Of a DNA stretch of 64,000 bases, positions 51,104 through 60,893 are shown in pieces. This stretch comes from Methylocystis echinoides (GTDB lineage: Bacteria > Pseudomonadota > Alphaproteobacteria > Rhizobiales > Beijerinckiaceae): positions 1,254,501 through 1,318,500 of the forward strand of contig NZ_CP156084.1 in NCBI RefSeq assembly GCF_040687965.1, read 5' to 3'. The notes beneath the pieces were generated by a model, which did no database searches, had not been told where the DNA came from, and was given only the letters and a program-made list of their open reading frames with translations. Made by a program: the position numbers and the translations under genes. How positions within the stretch are numbered: position 1 is the stretch's first letter; each line of letters opens with the position of its first letter.

Positions 51104-52168
51104 TCAGCGGTCGCGCGGCGGCAGGATCGGCAGGACGATTTCCGGCTGCTTGCCGGTCAAGGATTTGAGGAAGGCGACGATCTTGGTCGTCTCGTCGTCC
51201 GAGAGCTTCGTCCCGAGCTGCGCCTCCGCCATGATGTTCACCGCCTTGCGAAGATCGAAGGTCGAGCCGGTGTGGAAATAGGGCGCGGTCAGTTCGACGT
51301 TGCGCAGCGAGGGGACCTTGAACACGTAACGATCGGCGTTCGCTTTGGTGACAGCGTAGCGGCCGGCGTCCTCCGCCGGCAGATGCTCCGGCCCCGGCGC
51401 GGCGACGACGCCGAATTTGGCGTAGCTCGCGCCGCCCACGTTCATCCCGTTGTGGCAGCCCGCGCAGCCTTTCTCGACGAACAGCTTGAGGCCCGCTTTC
51501 TGGGTCTCGTCGAGCGCCGCGTCGTCGCCTGTGAGCCAACGGTCGAAGGCCGAGTCGGGGGTGATGAGCGTCGCCTCGAACACGGCGATGGCGCGGCCGA
51601 TATTGTCGTAGACCAGCGGATCGGCGCTCTCCGGGAAGGCTTTCTGGAAGGCGTCCCGATAGCCGGGGATGGACTTGAGCTGATCGATCTCCCGCTGCTT
51701 GGTCGCGGCAAGCTCGGCCGGATTGATCGCCATGGGGCCGCCGCGGGTCTTCAGCATGGCCTTGGGATTGGCCATGACGGAGTTCACCACCTGGTCCTTG
51801 AGATCCGAGGCGCGGCCGTCCCAATATTGCGATTTGTTGAAGACGGCGTTGAAGACGGTCTGCACTTCGCGGCCGGCGAGCTGCGCGGCGCCCGAGGAGA
51901 GCGCGCCGCCGTCGACGCCGCCCATGCTCAGATTGTGGCAGGTGGCGCAGGCGAAGCTGCGGCTTTCGGAGAGGCGCGGCTCGAAATAGAGCATCTTGCC
52001 GAGCGCGAGCTTCTCCGGCGTCGTCGGATTGTCGGGCAGGGCCGGCGCCGTTTTGGGGATCGGCTCGAAGAGGCCCTTCGCCTGATCGCGCAAGGCGTCT
52101 TCGCCGCGGGCGGAGGCGGCGCCGAGCGACAGGAGAGCGAGAAGCGAGACGATCAGGGACTGGCGCAT
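51104..52168 (-). CDS. Di-haem cytochrome c peroxidase, MauG/CcpA family
   Basis: This 354-residue periplasmic protein has a Sec signal (SLIVSLLALLSLGAASARG). Two c-type haem sites follow: CATCH in the first domain (about residue 75) and CAGCH in the second (about residue 235). LTAPYFHTGSTFDLRKAV holds a conserved axial-ligand region. Enzymes of this family reduce hydrogen peroxide with electrons from cytochrome c, or act as MauG-type oxidases. It is a single gene, not near methylamine dehydrogenase genes, so peroxidase is preferred. Confidence 0.9.
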   Translation of the reverse strand: MRQSLIVSLLALLSLGAASARGEDALRDQAKGLFEPIPKTAPALPDNPTTPEKLALGKMLYFEPRLSESRSFACATCHNLSMGGVDGGALSSGAAQLAGREVQTVFNAVFNKSQYWDGRASDLKDQVVNSVMANPKAMLKTRGGPMAINPAELAATKQREIDQLKSIPGYRDAFQKAFPESADPLVYDNIGRAIAVFEATLITPDSAFDRWLTGDDAALDETQKAGLKLFVEKGCAGCHNGMNVGGASYAKFGVVAAPGPEHLPAEDAGRYAVTKANADRYVFKVPSLRNVELTAPYFHTGSTFDLRKAVNIMAEAQLGTKLSDDETTKIVAFLKSLTGKQPEIVLPILPPRDR

Positions 52169-52235
52169 GTTCTAACCCGTCGTTGGGAAAGGGCCTTCGG
52201 GGAATCGTTCTATAGCACAGCTCTTCGCGCGCGAC

Positions 52236-52874
52236 TCACTGGCTCGCCCATAAAATCCTCGCCATCCAGGCGAGCTCGTCGCGCGATATAACGCGGTCGG
52301 GATAGGCGGGGTTGATCGAGCGCAGCTCGACCGAGCGGGCGGTCTGCCGCTTGAGCTCCTTGGCCATGATTTCGCCGCTCCTTGTCTTGACCACGACGCG
52401 GTCGCCGCGCCGCACAGGAGCCGAGGGCGAGACGATGACAATGTCGCCGTCGCGATAGAGCGGCTCCATCGAGTCGCCCGAGATCTCGAGCGCATAGGAG
52501 TTTTCATCCGCGCCGGCGAGCACCTCGATCTCGTCGAAGCCCGCCCCGACCACGAACCCCGCGTCGTCGAAGAACCGGCCCTCCCGGGCCTGCGCCAGAC
52601 CGATCAGCGGCCGCGTATGCCGGCGCGACGCGCCGCTGTTGGCCGAAATGAGCGCCATGAATTCGTCGAGGCTCGCCCCCGTCGCCTGCAGAACCTTTGC
52701 GATCGACTCTGTCGAGGGCCAGCGCTGGCGGCCGGTCGGGGTTTCGCGTTTCGAGCGGTTGAAGGTCGTGGGATCGAGGCCGGCCTTGCGCGCAAGCCCC
52801 GACGGGGTCAGCCCATAGCGCTCGCCGAGCGCGTCGATCGCGGCCCAGATCTGCGCGTGCGAGAGAATGTCCAT
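52236..52874 (-). CDS. S24-type LexA/CI-like repressor
   Basis: The protein has 212 residues from ATG 52874. The N-terminal helix-turn-helix (GLTPSGLARKAGLDPTTFNR) is followed by a S24 peptidase domain: YALEISGDSMEPLYRDGDIV with the nucleophile Ser in GDSM and the Lys in VVVKTRSGEIMAKEL. Such repressors self-cleave after DNA damage, or, as cyclic regulators, respond to stress. It lies 1 kb or less from no phage gene. It could also regulate a resident mobile element at a distance. Confidence 0.85.
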   Translation of the reverse strand: MDILSHAQIWAAIDALGERYGLTPSGLARKAGLDPTTFNRSKRETPTGRQRWPSTESIAKVLQATGASLDEFMALISANSGASRRHTRPLIGLAQAREGRFFDDAGFVVGAGFDEIEVLAGADENSYALEISGDSMEPLYRDGDIVIVSPSAPVRRGDRVVVKTRSGEIMAKELKRQTARSVELRSINPAYPDRVISRDELAWMARILWASQ

Positions 52875-52981
52875 GGCGCCGGCCCGGCAAGAATTCCTAC
52901 TCTCAGGAATATATGCTCCCGCTCTCTCGATCAACAGCAAGTTGTCTTTTGCTGACGGCAGACGCCTCGGACAGAGGCTTC

Positions 52982-54841
52982 TCAGACCTCCTCTCCCGCT
53001 TCTTCGGACGAGCGGCCCGAAATGCGGCGGCGCGCCTGTTCGCGCTTGATCTCCTTGCGCCGCTCGGCCTGCCGCGCCCGCGCCTCCTCGCCCGTGGGCT
53101 GCAGAATTTTGCGAAACTCGTCCCGCTTCTCGTGAATCGAGGCGATGACATAGCCCATGGGCACGCCGACGTCGACCAGAACCGTCTCCGCGAGTTGCAG
53201 GCTGGCTTCGATCGTCTCGGGAATCGCGTCGCTGGCGCCGAGCCGATAGAGCTTCGTGGCGTGACGCGCGTCGCGGGCGCGCGAGACGATCACCAGATCC
53301 TCGCGGATTTCATGGGCGAGCCGCACGATCTCCTCGACGGCGGCGGCGTTTTCGATGGTGACGACGAGCGCCCGCGCCTGTTCGACGCCGCATCTGAGAA
53401 GGAATTCCCGCCGCGCCGCATTGCCCCAATAGATTTCGACGCCCTTCTCCCGCCCCTCGGAGACAATCGAGACCAGATTCTCCACGGCGACGAAGGGCAC
53501 GTTATGGCGCTCGAGCATCTCGCCCACGAGGCTGCCGATGCGCCCGAAGCCGACGATGACGACCCGGCCTTCGGCGACCGGCGCGTCGGGCGCGAGATGC
53601 GCATATTGCGCCTCGTCGTCGTCGCGTTCGGCGGGCTGCGCCAGGCGCGCCCCGAGCCGCCCGAGCAGCGGGATAAAGAAAATGCTGAGCGTGACGACCA
53701 CCATGGCGTCCGCGCCGAAATGGCCCGGCAGCACGCCTGCGATCATCGCCGAGGTGAGCAGGGCGAAGGCGAATTCGCCGCCCGGCGCCAGCAGCAGCGC
53801 GGCTTCGGCGGCGGAGCGCCAGTCGATGCCGAAGAGCAGCGCGAGCGGGAAAATGATCGCCGCCTTGGCCAGGGTCAGGCCGAGGGCGTGCAGAACGATG
53901 GGGGCGGGGTTGGCGACGAGCGCGTCCATGTCGAGCCCCGCCCCGACCGAGACGAAGAACAGGCCGAGCAGCAGGCCCTTGAAAGGCTCGATCGTGACTT
54001 CGATCTCGCGGCGGAACTCCGTTTCCGCCAGCAGCAGACCGGCGATGAAGGCGCCGAGCCCCATGGAGAGGCCCGCCGCCGCCGTGACCAGCGCCTCGCC
54101 GACGACAACGAGCAGACAGGCCGCCATGAACAGCTCCGTCAGTTGCACGGAGGCGACGAGGCGGAACAGCGGCCGCAGCAAGAGGCGTCCAACGAAGATC
54201 AGCGCGGCAAGCGCGACGAAAGCCGGCAGAAAGGCGGTCGCCGCTTCGAAGGCGCTGAAGTCGCCGTCCTTCGTGCGCGCCAGCACCGAGACGAAGAACA
54301 GCGCCGGGGCCACCATCAGATCCTGCAGCAGCAGCACGGAAAAGGCGACGCGGCCGGGCGCCTTGTTGATGCGCCGCGCCTCCGAAAGCACGGGCATGAC
54401 CACCGCCGTCGACGACATGGCGAGCGCCGCGCCCATCAGAATCGAGGGCGCGGGATCGACCCCGAACCAGTAATGGCCGACAGCCGCGAGCACGGAGGTG
54501 GAGACCGCGACCTGCGCCAGGCCGAGGCCGAACACCAGCCGGCGCAAGCGCACGAGGCGCTCCCACGACAATTCGAGGCCGATCATGAACAGCAGGAAGA
54601 CGAGCCCGAATTCGGCGAGCTGCGAAACGCCCTGCACGTCGGTGATCGTGAACAGGGAGGCGACGTTGTGATTTTCCGCAAAGCGCCCGAGGCCATGCGG
54701 CCCGAGCGCCGCGCCGGCGAGCAGAAAGCCGAGAACGGGACTGATGCGCAGCCGGTGAAACAGCGGCACGACGACGCCGGCGGTCGCCAGGAAGACCAGC
54801 GCCTCGCGATAAGACTCGAAATGCAGTGTGTGTTCGCCCAC
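52982..54841 (-). CDS. CPA2 cation:proton antiporter with TrkA-N domain (KefB/KefC-like)
   Basis: The protein has 619 residues. About 12 helices form the Na+/H+ exchanger domain (VVPLFHRLRISPVLGFLLAG at the start). VVIVGFGRIGSLVGEMLERH opens a Rossmann TrkA-N domain (about 420-540) that senses nucleotide or glutathione adducts in Kef proteins. The C-terminal tail is basic and about 60 residues long. The protein would exchange potassium for protons in the inner membrane. There is no adjacent KefF/G-like gene. Its start is convergent-free; the next upstream gene is on the same strand. Confidence 0.85.
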   Translation of the reverse strand: MGEHTLHFESYREALVFLATAGVVVPLFHRLRISPVLGFLLAGAALGPHGLGRFAENHNVASLFTITDVQGVSQLAEFGLVFLLFMIGLELSWERLVRLRRLVFGLGLAQVAVSTSVLAAVGHYWFGVDPAPSILMGAALAMSSTAVVMPVLSEARRINKAPGRVAFSVLLLQDLMVAPALFFVSVLARTKDGDFSAFEAATAFLPAFVALAALIFVGRLLLRPLFRLVASVQLTELFMAACLLVVVGEALVTAAAGLSMGLGAFIAGLLLAETEFRREIEVTIEPFKGLLLGLFFVSVGAGLDMDALVANPAPIVLHALGLTLAKAAIIFPLALLFGIDWRSAAEAALLLAPGGEFAFALLTSAMIAGVLPGHFGADAMVVVTLSIFFIPLLGRLGARLAQPAERDDDEAQYAHLAPDAPVAEGRVVIVGFGRIGSLVGEMLERHNVPFVAVENLVSIVSEGREKGVEIYWGNAARREFLLRCGVEQARALVVTIENAAAVEEIVRLAHEIREDLVIVSRARDARHATKLYRLGASDAIPETIEASLQLAETVLVDVGVPMGYVIASIHEKRDEFRKILQPTGEEARARQAERRKEIKREQARRRISGRSSEEAGEEV

Positions 54842-54963
54842 GAAGCCTCCCCCGCGCCCGCTACAACACAGATAGCGCCCGTGCGCTGTGAATCACAAAC
54901 TTGCAGGCCGCGCTCGACGCAGCAATTTGCGATCCAATAGGCGGCTGGCGGCCTTTACGGACC

Positions 54964-54990
54964 AAAAAAAGCGCCGCCCGAAGGCGGCGC
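54964..54990 (-). terminator. Rho-independent terminator of the DUF2147 gene
   Basis: On the minus strand an 8-bp stem (gcgccgcc / ggcggcgc) with loop ttcg is followed by seven Ts. It lies about 25 bases beyond the stop at 55016 and is a textbook intrinsic terminator. Confidence 0.9.
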
Positions 54991-55015
54991 CGGGTCATGA
55001 GCAAGGGGCCGGCGG

Positions 55016-55489
55016 CTATTGCGCCTCGCCCCCGCTCGCTTCCTTTCCATGCGATCTCGCCGCCGGGCCCGCGGCGGCGACGCGCGTCCAGGTCTCGCCG
55101 CCGCAGAGAACGCCCCACAGGCAGCCCTTGAGTTTCAGCTCATTGGCCGAGCGCAGGATGACGTGTCCTTCGTAAATCTTGCCGTCGCGCGCATTGTAGA
55201 GCTTGCCCTTCCATTCGTTGGGCCCGCTCTTCGCGGCGCCGCGCAAGATCACCGTTCCGATGGCACCCGCGTCCTCGGGCTTGCCCACGGCGACGAGCTT
55301 GGCGCAGAGCAGCCCGCCGTCGCAGTCGTAGAAGCTGAACTGCTCGCCGCCGTCCGGCCGGCGCCAGACCCCGTGCGGATCGTTCGGGTCGCTGGCGCCG
55401 AACGCCGCCGGCGCGGTCGCCAGGGCGACAAGCGCCACGGCGCCAAACAAGCGCGCAAAGGGATCGAAGACAGAGAAATAACGCTTCAT
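55016..55489 (-). CDS. DUF2147 secreted protein
   Basis: The protein has 157 residues from ATG 55489. A signal (FGAVALVALATAPAAFGA) is followed by DPHGVWRRPDGGEQFSFYDC and a lipocalin-like pattern EWKGKLYNARDGKIYEGHVI, then LKGCLWGVLCGGETWTRV, which is the DUF2147 signature. Two or three cysteine pairs could form disulphides. The family is periplasmic and of unknown role. It is a single gene ending at a strong terminator. Confidence 0.8.
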   Translation of the reverse strand: MKRYFSVFDPFARLFGAVALVALATAPAAFGASDPNDPHGVWRRPDGGEQFSFYDCDGGLLCAKLVAVGKPEDAGAIGTVILRGAAKSGPNEWKGKLYNARDGKIYEGHVILRSANELKLKGCLWGVLCGGETWTRVAAAGPAARSHGKEASGGEAQ

Positions 55490-55620
55490 GTCGATCGCTC
55501 CTTTCCAGTTGCGATGCACAAAAGCATGCAGGATTTTATGGGCGATTCTTCGGCCTCAATGCGCGTGCGCTCGCGTGCGACGGCCACAATCCGTCCCACA
55601 AAGACCGGGAGGAGGCCGCG

Positions 55621-56826
55621 TCAACGCCGCAGCAGGCGCCGATAGACGTCGAGCGTCGCATGCTGCATCTGCTCGACGGAAAACCGCGCCTGCACGTTTT
55701 CGCGCGCGCGCAGCATCATGTCGTCGCGCTCCGAGGCGCGCATGGCGAGCGCCTCGCCGATGGCTTCGGCAAGCTTCGCCGGATCGCCCGGCGGCACGCG
55801 CCAGCCGGTGGCCTGATGACGCGGCGTCTGCGGCGGCGCGCGCACGATTTCCGGCGCGGCGCCGATGTCGGAGACGACGACCGGCGCGCCCATGGCCTGC
55901 GCTTCGATCGCCACGCGGCCGAAAGCCTCGGGCTCGGTCGAGGGCGCCACGATAACGGCGGCGGCGAGGTAGGCGGCCGGCATGTCGTCGCAATGGCCGA
56001 CGCTGCGCACGAAACCCGCGACGCCGGCGCGGGCGATTTGCGCTTCGAGGGCGCGGCGGAAACTGTCGCTGTGCGGATCGCCGACGAACAGAATGCGAAT
56101 GTCGTCGTGACCTTCCGCCGCGAGGCGGCGCGCGGCGTCAATCGTCACCGCATGGCCCTTGCGCGAGGCGAGCCGCGCCGGCAGCAGAACCACACGCTCA
56201 TGCGGCGCGACGCCCCACGCGGCGCGCAGCCTTTGGACGCGCGCGGGCGACACGGCGGCGGGAGAAAAGGCGCGCAGATCGGCGCCGCGCGGAATGACGA
56301 CCACGCGGTCGGCGGCCTCGGGATGCAGCTTCCGGATGCGCTCCGCCGCGAATTCGGAAATCGCGATCACAATGTCGCCGGACGCCATGATGGCGTTATA
56401 GCGCAGCTTGATCGGCGAGGCCCCGTAATAGGCGCTATGGTAGGTCGTAATGAACTTCGCGCCGGTCTGCCGCGTGGCGAAGTAAGCGACCCAGGCGGGC
56501 GCCCGCGACCGCGCGTGGACGATGTCGACGCCCTCGTCGCGGATGATGCGCGCGAGTTGCACCGAGTTCAGCGCCATGGCGATAGGGTTCTTCGTCGCCG
56601 CCGGGAAGGGAAGCCACACCCCGCCCTTCGACTGCAATTCGCTGACCATGCGGCCGCCGCGCGAGGCGACGAGGCACCGGCCGCCGGCCTGCGAGATCGC
56701 CTCCGCCATGTCGATGGCGGCGCGCTCCGCCCCGCCCGACTGGAGATCGGGAACGATCTGCAGGACCGTGCGCCCGGCGAGGATCGGGTCGGCTGCGGCG
56801 GTGAGAGGGGCGAGGGTCTGTGACAT
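55621..56826 (-). CDS. Glycosyltransferase family 4
   Basis: This 401-residue GT-B enzyme has an N-terminal domain opening TVLQIVPDLQSGGAERAAI. In the C-terminal nucleotide-sugar domain, GVAPHERVVLLPARLASRKG and VIVAPSTEPEAFGRVAIEAQ carry the E-x7-E motif typical of GT4 retaining enzymes. It likely works on lipopolysaccharide or exopolysaccharide in the cytoplasm. It stands alone and is divergent from the hydrolase at 56956. Confidence 0.85.
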   Translation of the reverse strand: MSQTLAPLTAAADPILAGRTVLQIVPDLQSGGAERAAIDMAEAISQAGGRCLVASRGGRMVSELQSKGGVWLPFPAATKNPIAMALNSVQLARIIRDEGVDIVHARSRAPAWVAYFATRQTGAKFITTYHSAYYGASPIKLRYNAIMASGDIVIAISEFAAERIRKLHPEAADRVVVIPRGADLRAFSPAAVSPARVQRLRAAWGVAPHERVVLLPARLASRKGHAVTIDAARRLAAEGHDDIRILFVGDPHSDSFRRALEAQIARAGVAGFVRSVGHCDDMPAAYLAAAVIVAPSTEPEAFGRVAIEAQAMGAPVVVSDIGAAPEIVRAPPQTPRHQATGWRVPPGDPAKLAEAIGEALAMRASERDDMMLRARENVQARFSVEQMQHATLDVYRRLLRR

Positions 56827-56955
56827 TCAGCGATTTAGCGAGCGTTCGATCCCGATGTGGCGACCCGCTCGCATTCTCTTGCGAGATTACTTACCAAGTG
56901 TGAGCGTGGGCCGGAAAAGCAAGCTTGGGCGCCACGGCGATCATCCGGGAAGCAT

Positions 56956-57801
56956 ATGAGTCACAGCGATTTAGAACTCGATTACGTCGACATTGAGAAC
57001 CCTGGCGGCGGAGCCCCCTGGCGGATCGCGCGGCGCCTCCGCCCGCCCGCCCGAGGGGGCGACGGCGGACCGGGCCTCGTCTGGCTCGGCGGATTCGCCT
57101 CTGACATGGCGTCGACGAAAGCGGCCTATCTCGACGACTGGGCGCGGGCGCGGGGCCGCGGCTTTCTGCGGTTCGACTACTCTGGCCACGGGCTCTCCGG
57201 CGGAAAGTTCGAAGACGGCTGCATCGGCGACTGGCTCGCGCAGGCCGAAGGCGTTTTGCTGCGCTCGACAGCGGGCCCGCAGATCCTCATCGGCAGCTCC
57301 ATGGGCGGCTGGCTCGCCTTGCTGCTCGCGAAGCGCCTCGCCGAACGGAGCGAGGAGCGGCGCCTTGCGGGGCTCATCCTGCTGGCCCCGGCGGTGGATT
57401 TCACCGAAGAATTGATGTGGAAAAACCTCGACGCCGCCGCGCAGCGCGACATCATGGAGAAAGGAGTCCTCCTGCGCGCCTCGCAATATTCGCCCGTCCC
57501 GACGCCGATCACCCGCCGGCTCATCGAAGAAGGGCGCCGCCATCTTCTGCTCGGCGGCATGATTCGCGCCCATGCGCGCGTGCATATTCTACAAGGCATG
57601 GCGGACCCCGACGTGCCCTGGCGCCACGCGCTGACGCTCGTCGAGCATCTTCCGGCCGATCCGGTGACGCTGACCTTCATCGCCGACGGGGACCACCGCC
57701 TTTCGCGCGAGGAGGACCTCGCGCAGCTTGGCGCCGCCGTCGAGGTGATGAGCGCGCCCCCGGCCGGAGAGCCGCCGCGCGACCTCTTTTCGGCCGGTTA
57801 G
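56956..57801 (+). CDS. Alpha/beta hydrolase
   Basis: This 281-residue protein has an early oxyanion segment (LVWLGGFASDMASTKAAYL), the nucleophile elbow ILIGSSMGGWLALLL (Ser in GSSMG) and an Asp/His end (MADPDVPWRHALTL, FIADGDHRLS). It resembles ABHD10-like carboxyl esterases/thioesterases. ATG 56956 is used because the frame upstream lacks a ribosome site. It precedes metX by 109 bases on the same strand and may share its transcript. Confidence 0.75.
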   Translation: MSHSDLELDYVDIENPGGGAPWRIARRLRPPARGGDGGPGLVWLGGFASDMASTKAAYLDDWARARGRGFLRFDYSGHGLSGGKFEDGCIGDWLAQAEGVLLRSTAGPQILIGSSMGGWLALLLAKRLAERSEERRLAGLILLAPAVDFTEELMWKNLDAAAQRDIMEKGVLLRASQYSPVPTPITRRLIEEGRRHLLLGGMIRAHARVHILQGMADPDVPWRHALTLVEHLPADPVTLTFIADGDHRLSREEDLAQLGAAVEVMSAPPAGEPPRDLFSAG

Positions 57802-57910
57802 CCGCAGCGCCGTCCGTTAAGGAAGAGCGTGGATTTCGGGCCTTGACAGGCCCGGCTCGCGCCTCGATGTTGCCGAACAACGCGTTCGGCATATCGAACG
57901 AGAGGATATT

Positions 57911-59140
57911 TTGACTGAATCCGAGCAGGCTCAGCAGCAAAGCGCCGAGCCGCAGGCCGCGCCTGGCGGCGACAACGGCGGCGACCTCGTCGGCGCGGCG
58001 GCGGCCCGGACGAATGGCAAATCGGTCGTCTTTCCGGTCGAGCAGGCGCTCGTCACCGACGGCGGCGGCTGCATTGCGCCGCTGGCCATCGGCTATGAGA
58101 CCTATGGCGCGCTCAACGCCGACAGAAGCAACGCCATTCTCCTGTGCCACGCGCTGACCGGCGACCAATATGCCGCCGGCGTCCACCCCGTCACCGGCAA
58201 GCCGGGCTGGTGGGAGGCGATGGTCGGCCCCGGCAAGCCCTTCGACACGGAGCGCTATTTCCTCATCTGCTCCAATGTCGTCGGCGGCTGCATGGGCACG
58301 ACCGGGCCGAGCTCGGTCAATCCGGCGACCGGCCGGCCTTACGGCCTCGACTTTCCGGTCGTCACCATTCGCGACATGGTGCGCGCCCAGGCGATGCTGA
58401 TCGACCATCTGGGGATCGAGACGCTGTTTTGCGTCGCCGGCGGCTCCATGGGCGGCATGCAGGTGCTGCAATGGGCGGCGAGCTATCCCGAGCGCGTCTT
58501 CGCCGCCATGCCCATCGCCACGGCGGCCAAACACACGGCGCAGAACATCGGCTTCAACGAAGTTGGACGGCAGGCGGTGATGGCCGATCCCGACTGGCGC
58601 GGCGGGCGCTATCTCGAACAGGGCGTGCGCCCCGAGAAGGGCCTCGCCGTCGCGCGCATGTCCGCGCACATCACTTATCTCTCCGAGGCCGCTCTGCAGC
58701 GCAAATTCGGCCGCAAGCTGCAGGACCGCTCGGCGCCCACTTTCTCTTTCGACGCCGATTTCCAGGTTGAGAATTATCTGCGCTACCAGGGCCTCGCCTT
58801 TGTCGAGCGCTTCGACGCCAATTCCTATCTCTTCGTGACGCGGGCCTGCGATTATTTCGATCTCGCGGCCGATTACGGCGGCTCGCTGGCGCAGGCGTTC
58901 AAGGATACGAAGACGCGCTTTTGCGTCGTCGCCTTTACTTCGGACTGGTTGTATCCCACGTCCGATTCGCGCGCGATCGTGCATGCGCTCAACGCCGGCG
59001 GCGCGTCGGTGTCCTTTGTCGAAATCGAGTCCGACAAGGGCCATGACGCCTTTCTCCTGCACGAGCCCGTTTTCATCGCGACGACCCGCGGCTTCCTCGA
59101 AGCGGCGGCCGCGGCGCGCGGCCTAAAGGGGCGCGCATGA
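57911..59140 (+). CDS. metX: Homoserine O-acetyltransferase
   Basis: The 409-residue protein transfers acetyl from acetyl-CoA to homoserine in methionine biosynthesis. [20 protein letters not shown] and the nucleophile elbow [19 protein letters not shown] (S179) are signatures of Met[14 protein letters not shown] holds the catalytic Asp-His pair. It starts at TTG 57911, with gagagg 7 bases upstream. It overlaps metW by four bases, the usual alphaproteobacterial arrangement. No SAM-II riboswitch consensus is seen in the 109 bases before it. Confidence 0.95.
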   Translation: MTESEQAQQQSAEPQAAPGGDNGGDLVGAAAARTNGKSVVFPVEQALVTDGGGCIAPLAIGYETYGALNADRSNAILLCHALTGDQYAAGVHPVTGKPGWWEAMVGPGKPFDTERYFLICSNVVGGCMGTTGPSSVNPATGRPYGLDFPVVTIRDMVRAQAMLIDHLGIETLFCVAGGSMGGMQVLQWAASYPERVFAAMPIATAAKHTAQNIGFNEVGRQAVMADPDWRGGRYLEQGVRPEKGLAVARMSAHITYLSEAALQRKFGRKLQDRSAPTFSFDADFQVENYLRYQGLAFVERFDANSYLFVTRACDYFDLAADYGGSLAQAFKDTKTRFCVVAFTSDWLYPTSDSRAIVHALNAGGASVSFVEIESDKGHDAFLLHEPVFIATTRGFLEAAAAARGLKGRA

Positions 59141-59766
59141 TCAGGATCGGACAACCGCGCCAAGATCACCTGCTCATCGTCGACATGGTCGAACAGGGCG
59201 CGCGCGTGCTCGACGTCGGCTGCGGCGACGGCGCGCTGTTGCAGCTCCTCGCACAACGCAAGAACGTCGACGGGCGCGGGGTCGAGCTCTCCCAGCGCGG
59301 CGTCAACGAATGCGTTGCGAAGGGGCTCTCCGTCATTCAAGGCGACGCCGACGCCGATCTCGCCGATTATCCGGACGACGGTTTCGATTACGTCATTCTC
59401 TCGCAGACGCTGCAGGCGACGCGGCGGCCGCGCGAGGCGTTGAGCAACATGTTGCGCATCGGCCGGCGCGCCATCGTCTCCTTTCCCAATTTCGGCTATT
59501 GGCGCGTGCGCGCGCAGCTCGCCTTCCGCGGCCGCATGCCGGTCACCGGCAATCTCTCCTACAGCTGGCACGACACGCCCAATATCCACCTGTGCACCAT
59601 CCGCGATTTCGTCGAGCTCATCGACGAGCTCGGCGCCGGCATCGAGCGCGGCGTCGCGCTCGATCACGCCGGCGTGCCGATCCGCGTCCATGCGCCCTGG
59701 TGGGTCTGGAACCTGCTGGGCGAGCAGGGTGTTTTCCTCCTGGCCCGCGGCGCGCCCCCGCAATAG
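59137..59766 (+). CDS. metW: Methionine biosynthesis protein MetW
   Basis: This 209-residue SAM-dependent methyltransferase-fold protein has [17 protein letters not shown] and [17 protein letters not shown], typical of MetW. The C-terminal [20 protein letters not shown] is also conserved. MetW acts with MetX to enable homoserine acetylation or transacylation. It overlaps metX by four bases. Length is normal. Confidence 0.95.
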   Translation: MIRIGQPRQDHLLIVDMVEQGARVLDVGCGDGALLQLLAQRKNVDGRGVELSQRGVNECVAKGLSVIQGDADADLADYPDDGFDYVILSQTLQATRRPREALSNMLRIGRRAIVSFPNFGYWRVRAQLAFRGRMPVTGNLSYSWHDTPNIHLCTIRDFVELIDELGAGIERGVALDHAGVPIRVHAPWWVWNLLGEQGVFLLARGAPPQ

Positions 59767-59917
59767 CTCGCGCCCGTCGAATTGGCGCGCAAACATGCGA
59801 CGGTTTGTCCCGCGCCCTCGGCTTTCGCGCCGCTTTCATTCGCGTTAGCCTCAGCGAGTCGACCGGTCGAGCGCCATCGCCCTTGAGCTGGCGCCCCCGG
59901 CGGGAAAACAAGCTTTT

Positions 59918-60778
59918 ATGCCAATGAGCCATCGCGACGACGTGCGCGAGAAGGGGGATGCGGGCGTGTCCACACAGACGAGCGACATCGCTTTGGGCCT
60001 CGCCGCCGATCGAAAAGGCCGGGCGGGCCGACGCAATGGGCGCATCGCCGTCGCCGAGCCTCCGGCGCTGCGCGATCTGCGCTTGTTTTCCCTCGTCGAC
60101 GAGCCGACGCTCGCACGCCTTGCGCTCGAGGCGAAGGTCGAGACGTTCGACGAAGGCGGCGTCATTTTCCGCCAGGGCGATCCGGTCACCGCGGTCGTCG
60201 TCATTCTGCATGGTTTCGTGAAGGTGCTGCGGATCGCCTCCTGCGGCGACGAGACGTTGATCGGCATTCGCTCGAATGGCGAAACCGTGGGCGAACCGCC
60301 CATGAACCCCGGCGAGACCTGCCGCGTCTCGGCGGAGGCGATCGGGCCGACCTCGGTGCTCAAAATCCCCGCCGCCCGCTTCATGCGGCTGATGAAGGAG
60401 TCGCCCGCTCTCTTCGCCGCCGTCCTGCAGGACGGCAAGGACAAGATCGCCGCGCTCGTGACCGAGATCGAATCGCTCAAGGCGCAGAACGCCGATCAGC
60501 GGCTGGCCGGGTTCATCTTGTCGCTCTGTCCCCCGGGCGTCGAACAGTGCCGCTTTCGCCTTCCCTATGACAAGCGCCTGATTGCGGCGCGGCTCGGCGT
60601 TAAGCAGGAGACGCTGTCGCGCGCCTTCGCGAAGCTGCGCGACCATGGGGTGCGCACGGAGACGCGGGACATTCTCGTCGAAAGCGTGTCGCGCCTGGCT
60701 GGTCAGTTCGAGCAGCTCAGCCGGCAGACGCGGATGCCCTCCGAAAAACCCGACCCGCGCCGCGAGGATGCGGCCTGA
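59918..60778 (+). CDS. Crp/Fnr family transcriptional regulator
   Basis: This 286-residue regulator has an N-terminal tail of about 50 residues. A cyclic-nucleotide-binding fold follows (VETFDEGGVIFRQGDPVTAV, GFVKVLRIASCGDETLIGIR, then ETCRVSAEAIGPTSVL). A C-terminal helix-turn-helix (DKRLIAARLGVKQETLSRAF) gives the recognition helix. It lacks the four-cysteine iron-sulphur motif of FNR at the N-terminus. Effector unknown; regulators of this subgroup often respond to redox or nitric oxide. It stands alone. Confidence 0.85.
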   Translation: MPMSHRDDVREKGDAGVSTQTSDIALGLAADRKGRAGRRNGRIAVAEPPALRDLRLFSLVDEPTLARLALEAKVETFDEGGVIFRQGDPVTAVVVILHGFVKVLRIASCGDETLIGIRSNGETVGEPPMNPGETCRVSAEAIGPTSVLKIPAARFMRLMKESPALFAAVLQDGKDKIAALVTEIESLKAQNADQRLAGFILSLCPPGVEQCRFRLPYDKRLIAARLGVKQETLSRAFAKLRDHGVRTETRDILVESVSRLAGQFEQLSRQTRMPSEKPDPRREDAA

Positions 60779-60867
60779 GAAGCGCCCCGCCGTCGCGCGC
60801 CGCAGCAACGCTCAAGGCCGAGGCTAATAAGCGCTTGTCAATCCTGCGAAGCTGACCGAAAAGTCCT

Positions 60868-60884
60868 TCCCGCGAGTCGCGGGA
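60868..60884 (+). promoter_or_regulatory. Hairpin sequestering the DUF1636 ribosome site
   Basis: A perfect 7-bp stem tcccgcg/cgcggga with 3-base loop overlaps gggag (60881-60885), the best ribosome site for GTG 60894. Melting it would be needed for efficient translation, as in RNA thermometers or translational attenuators. It is seen by eye only. Confidence 0.4.
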
Positions 60885-60893
60885 GAATTGAGC

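Noticed and set aside
52913-54940. A 675-codon open frame on the plus strand
   Set aside because: It lies exactly opposite the KefB-like antiporter, has Arg/Asp/Glu/Gln-rich low-complexity translation and no motif; it is a high-GC shadow.
57802-57910. Possible SAM riboswitch before metX
   Set aside because: A small hairpin (gggcct-tgac-aggccc) is present, but the conserved SAM-II pseudoknot sequence is not seen.
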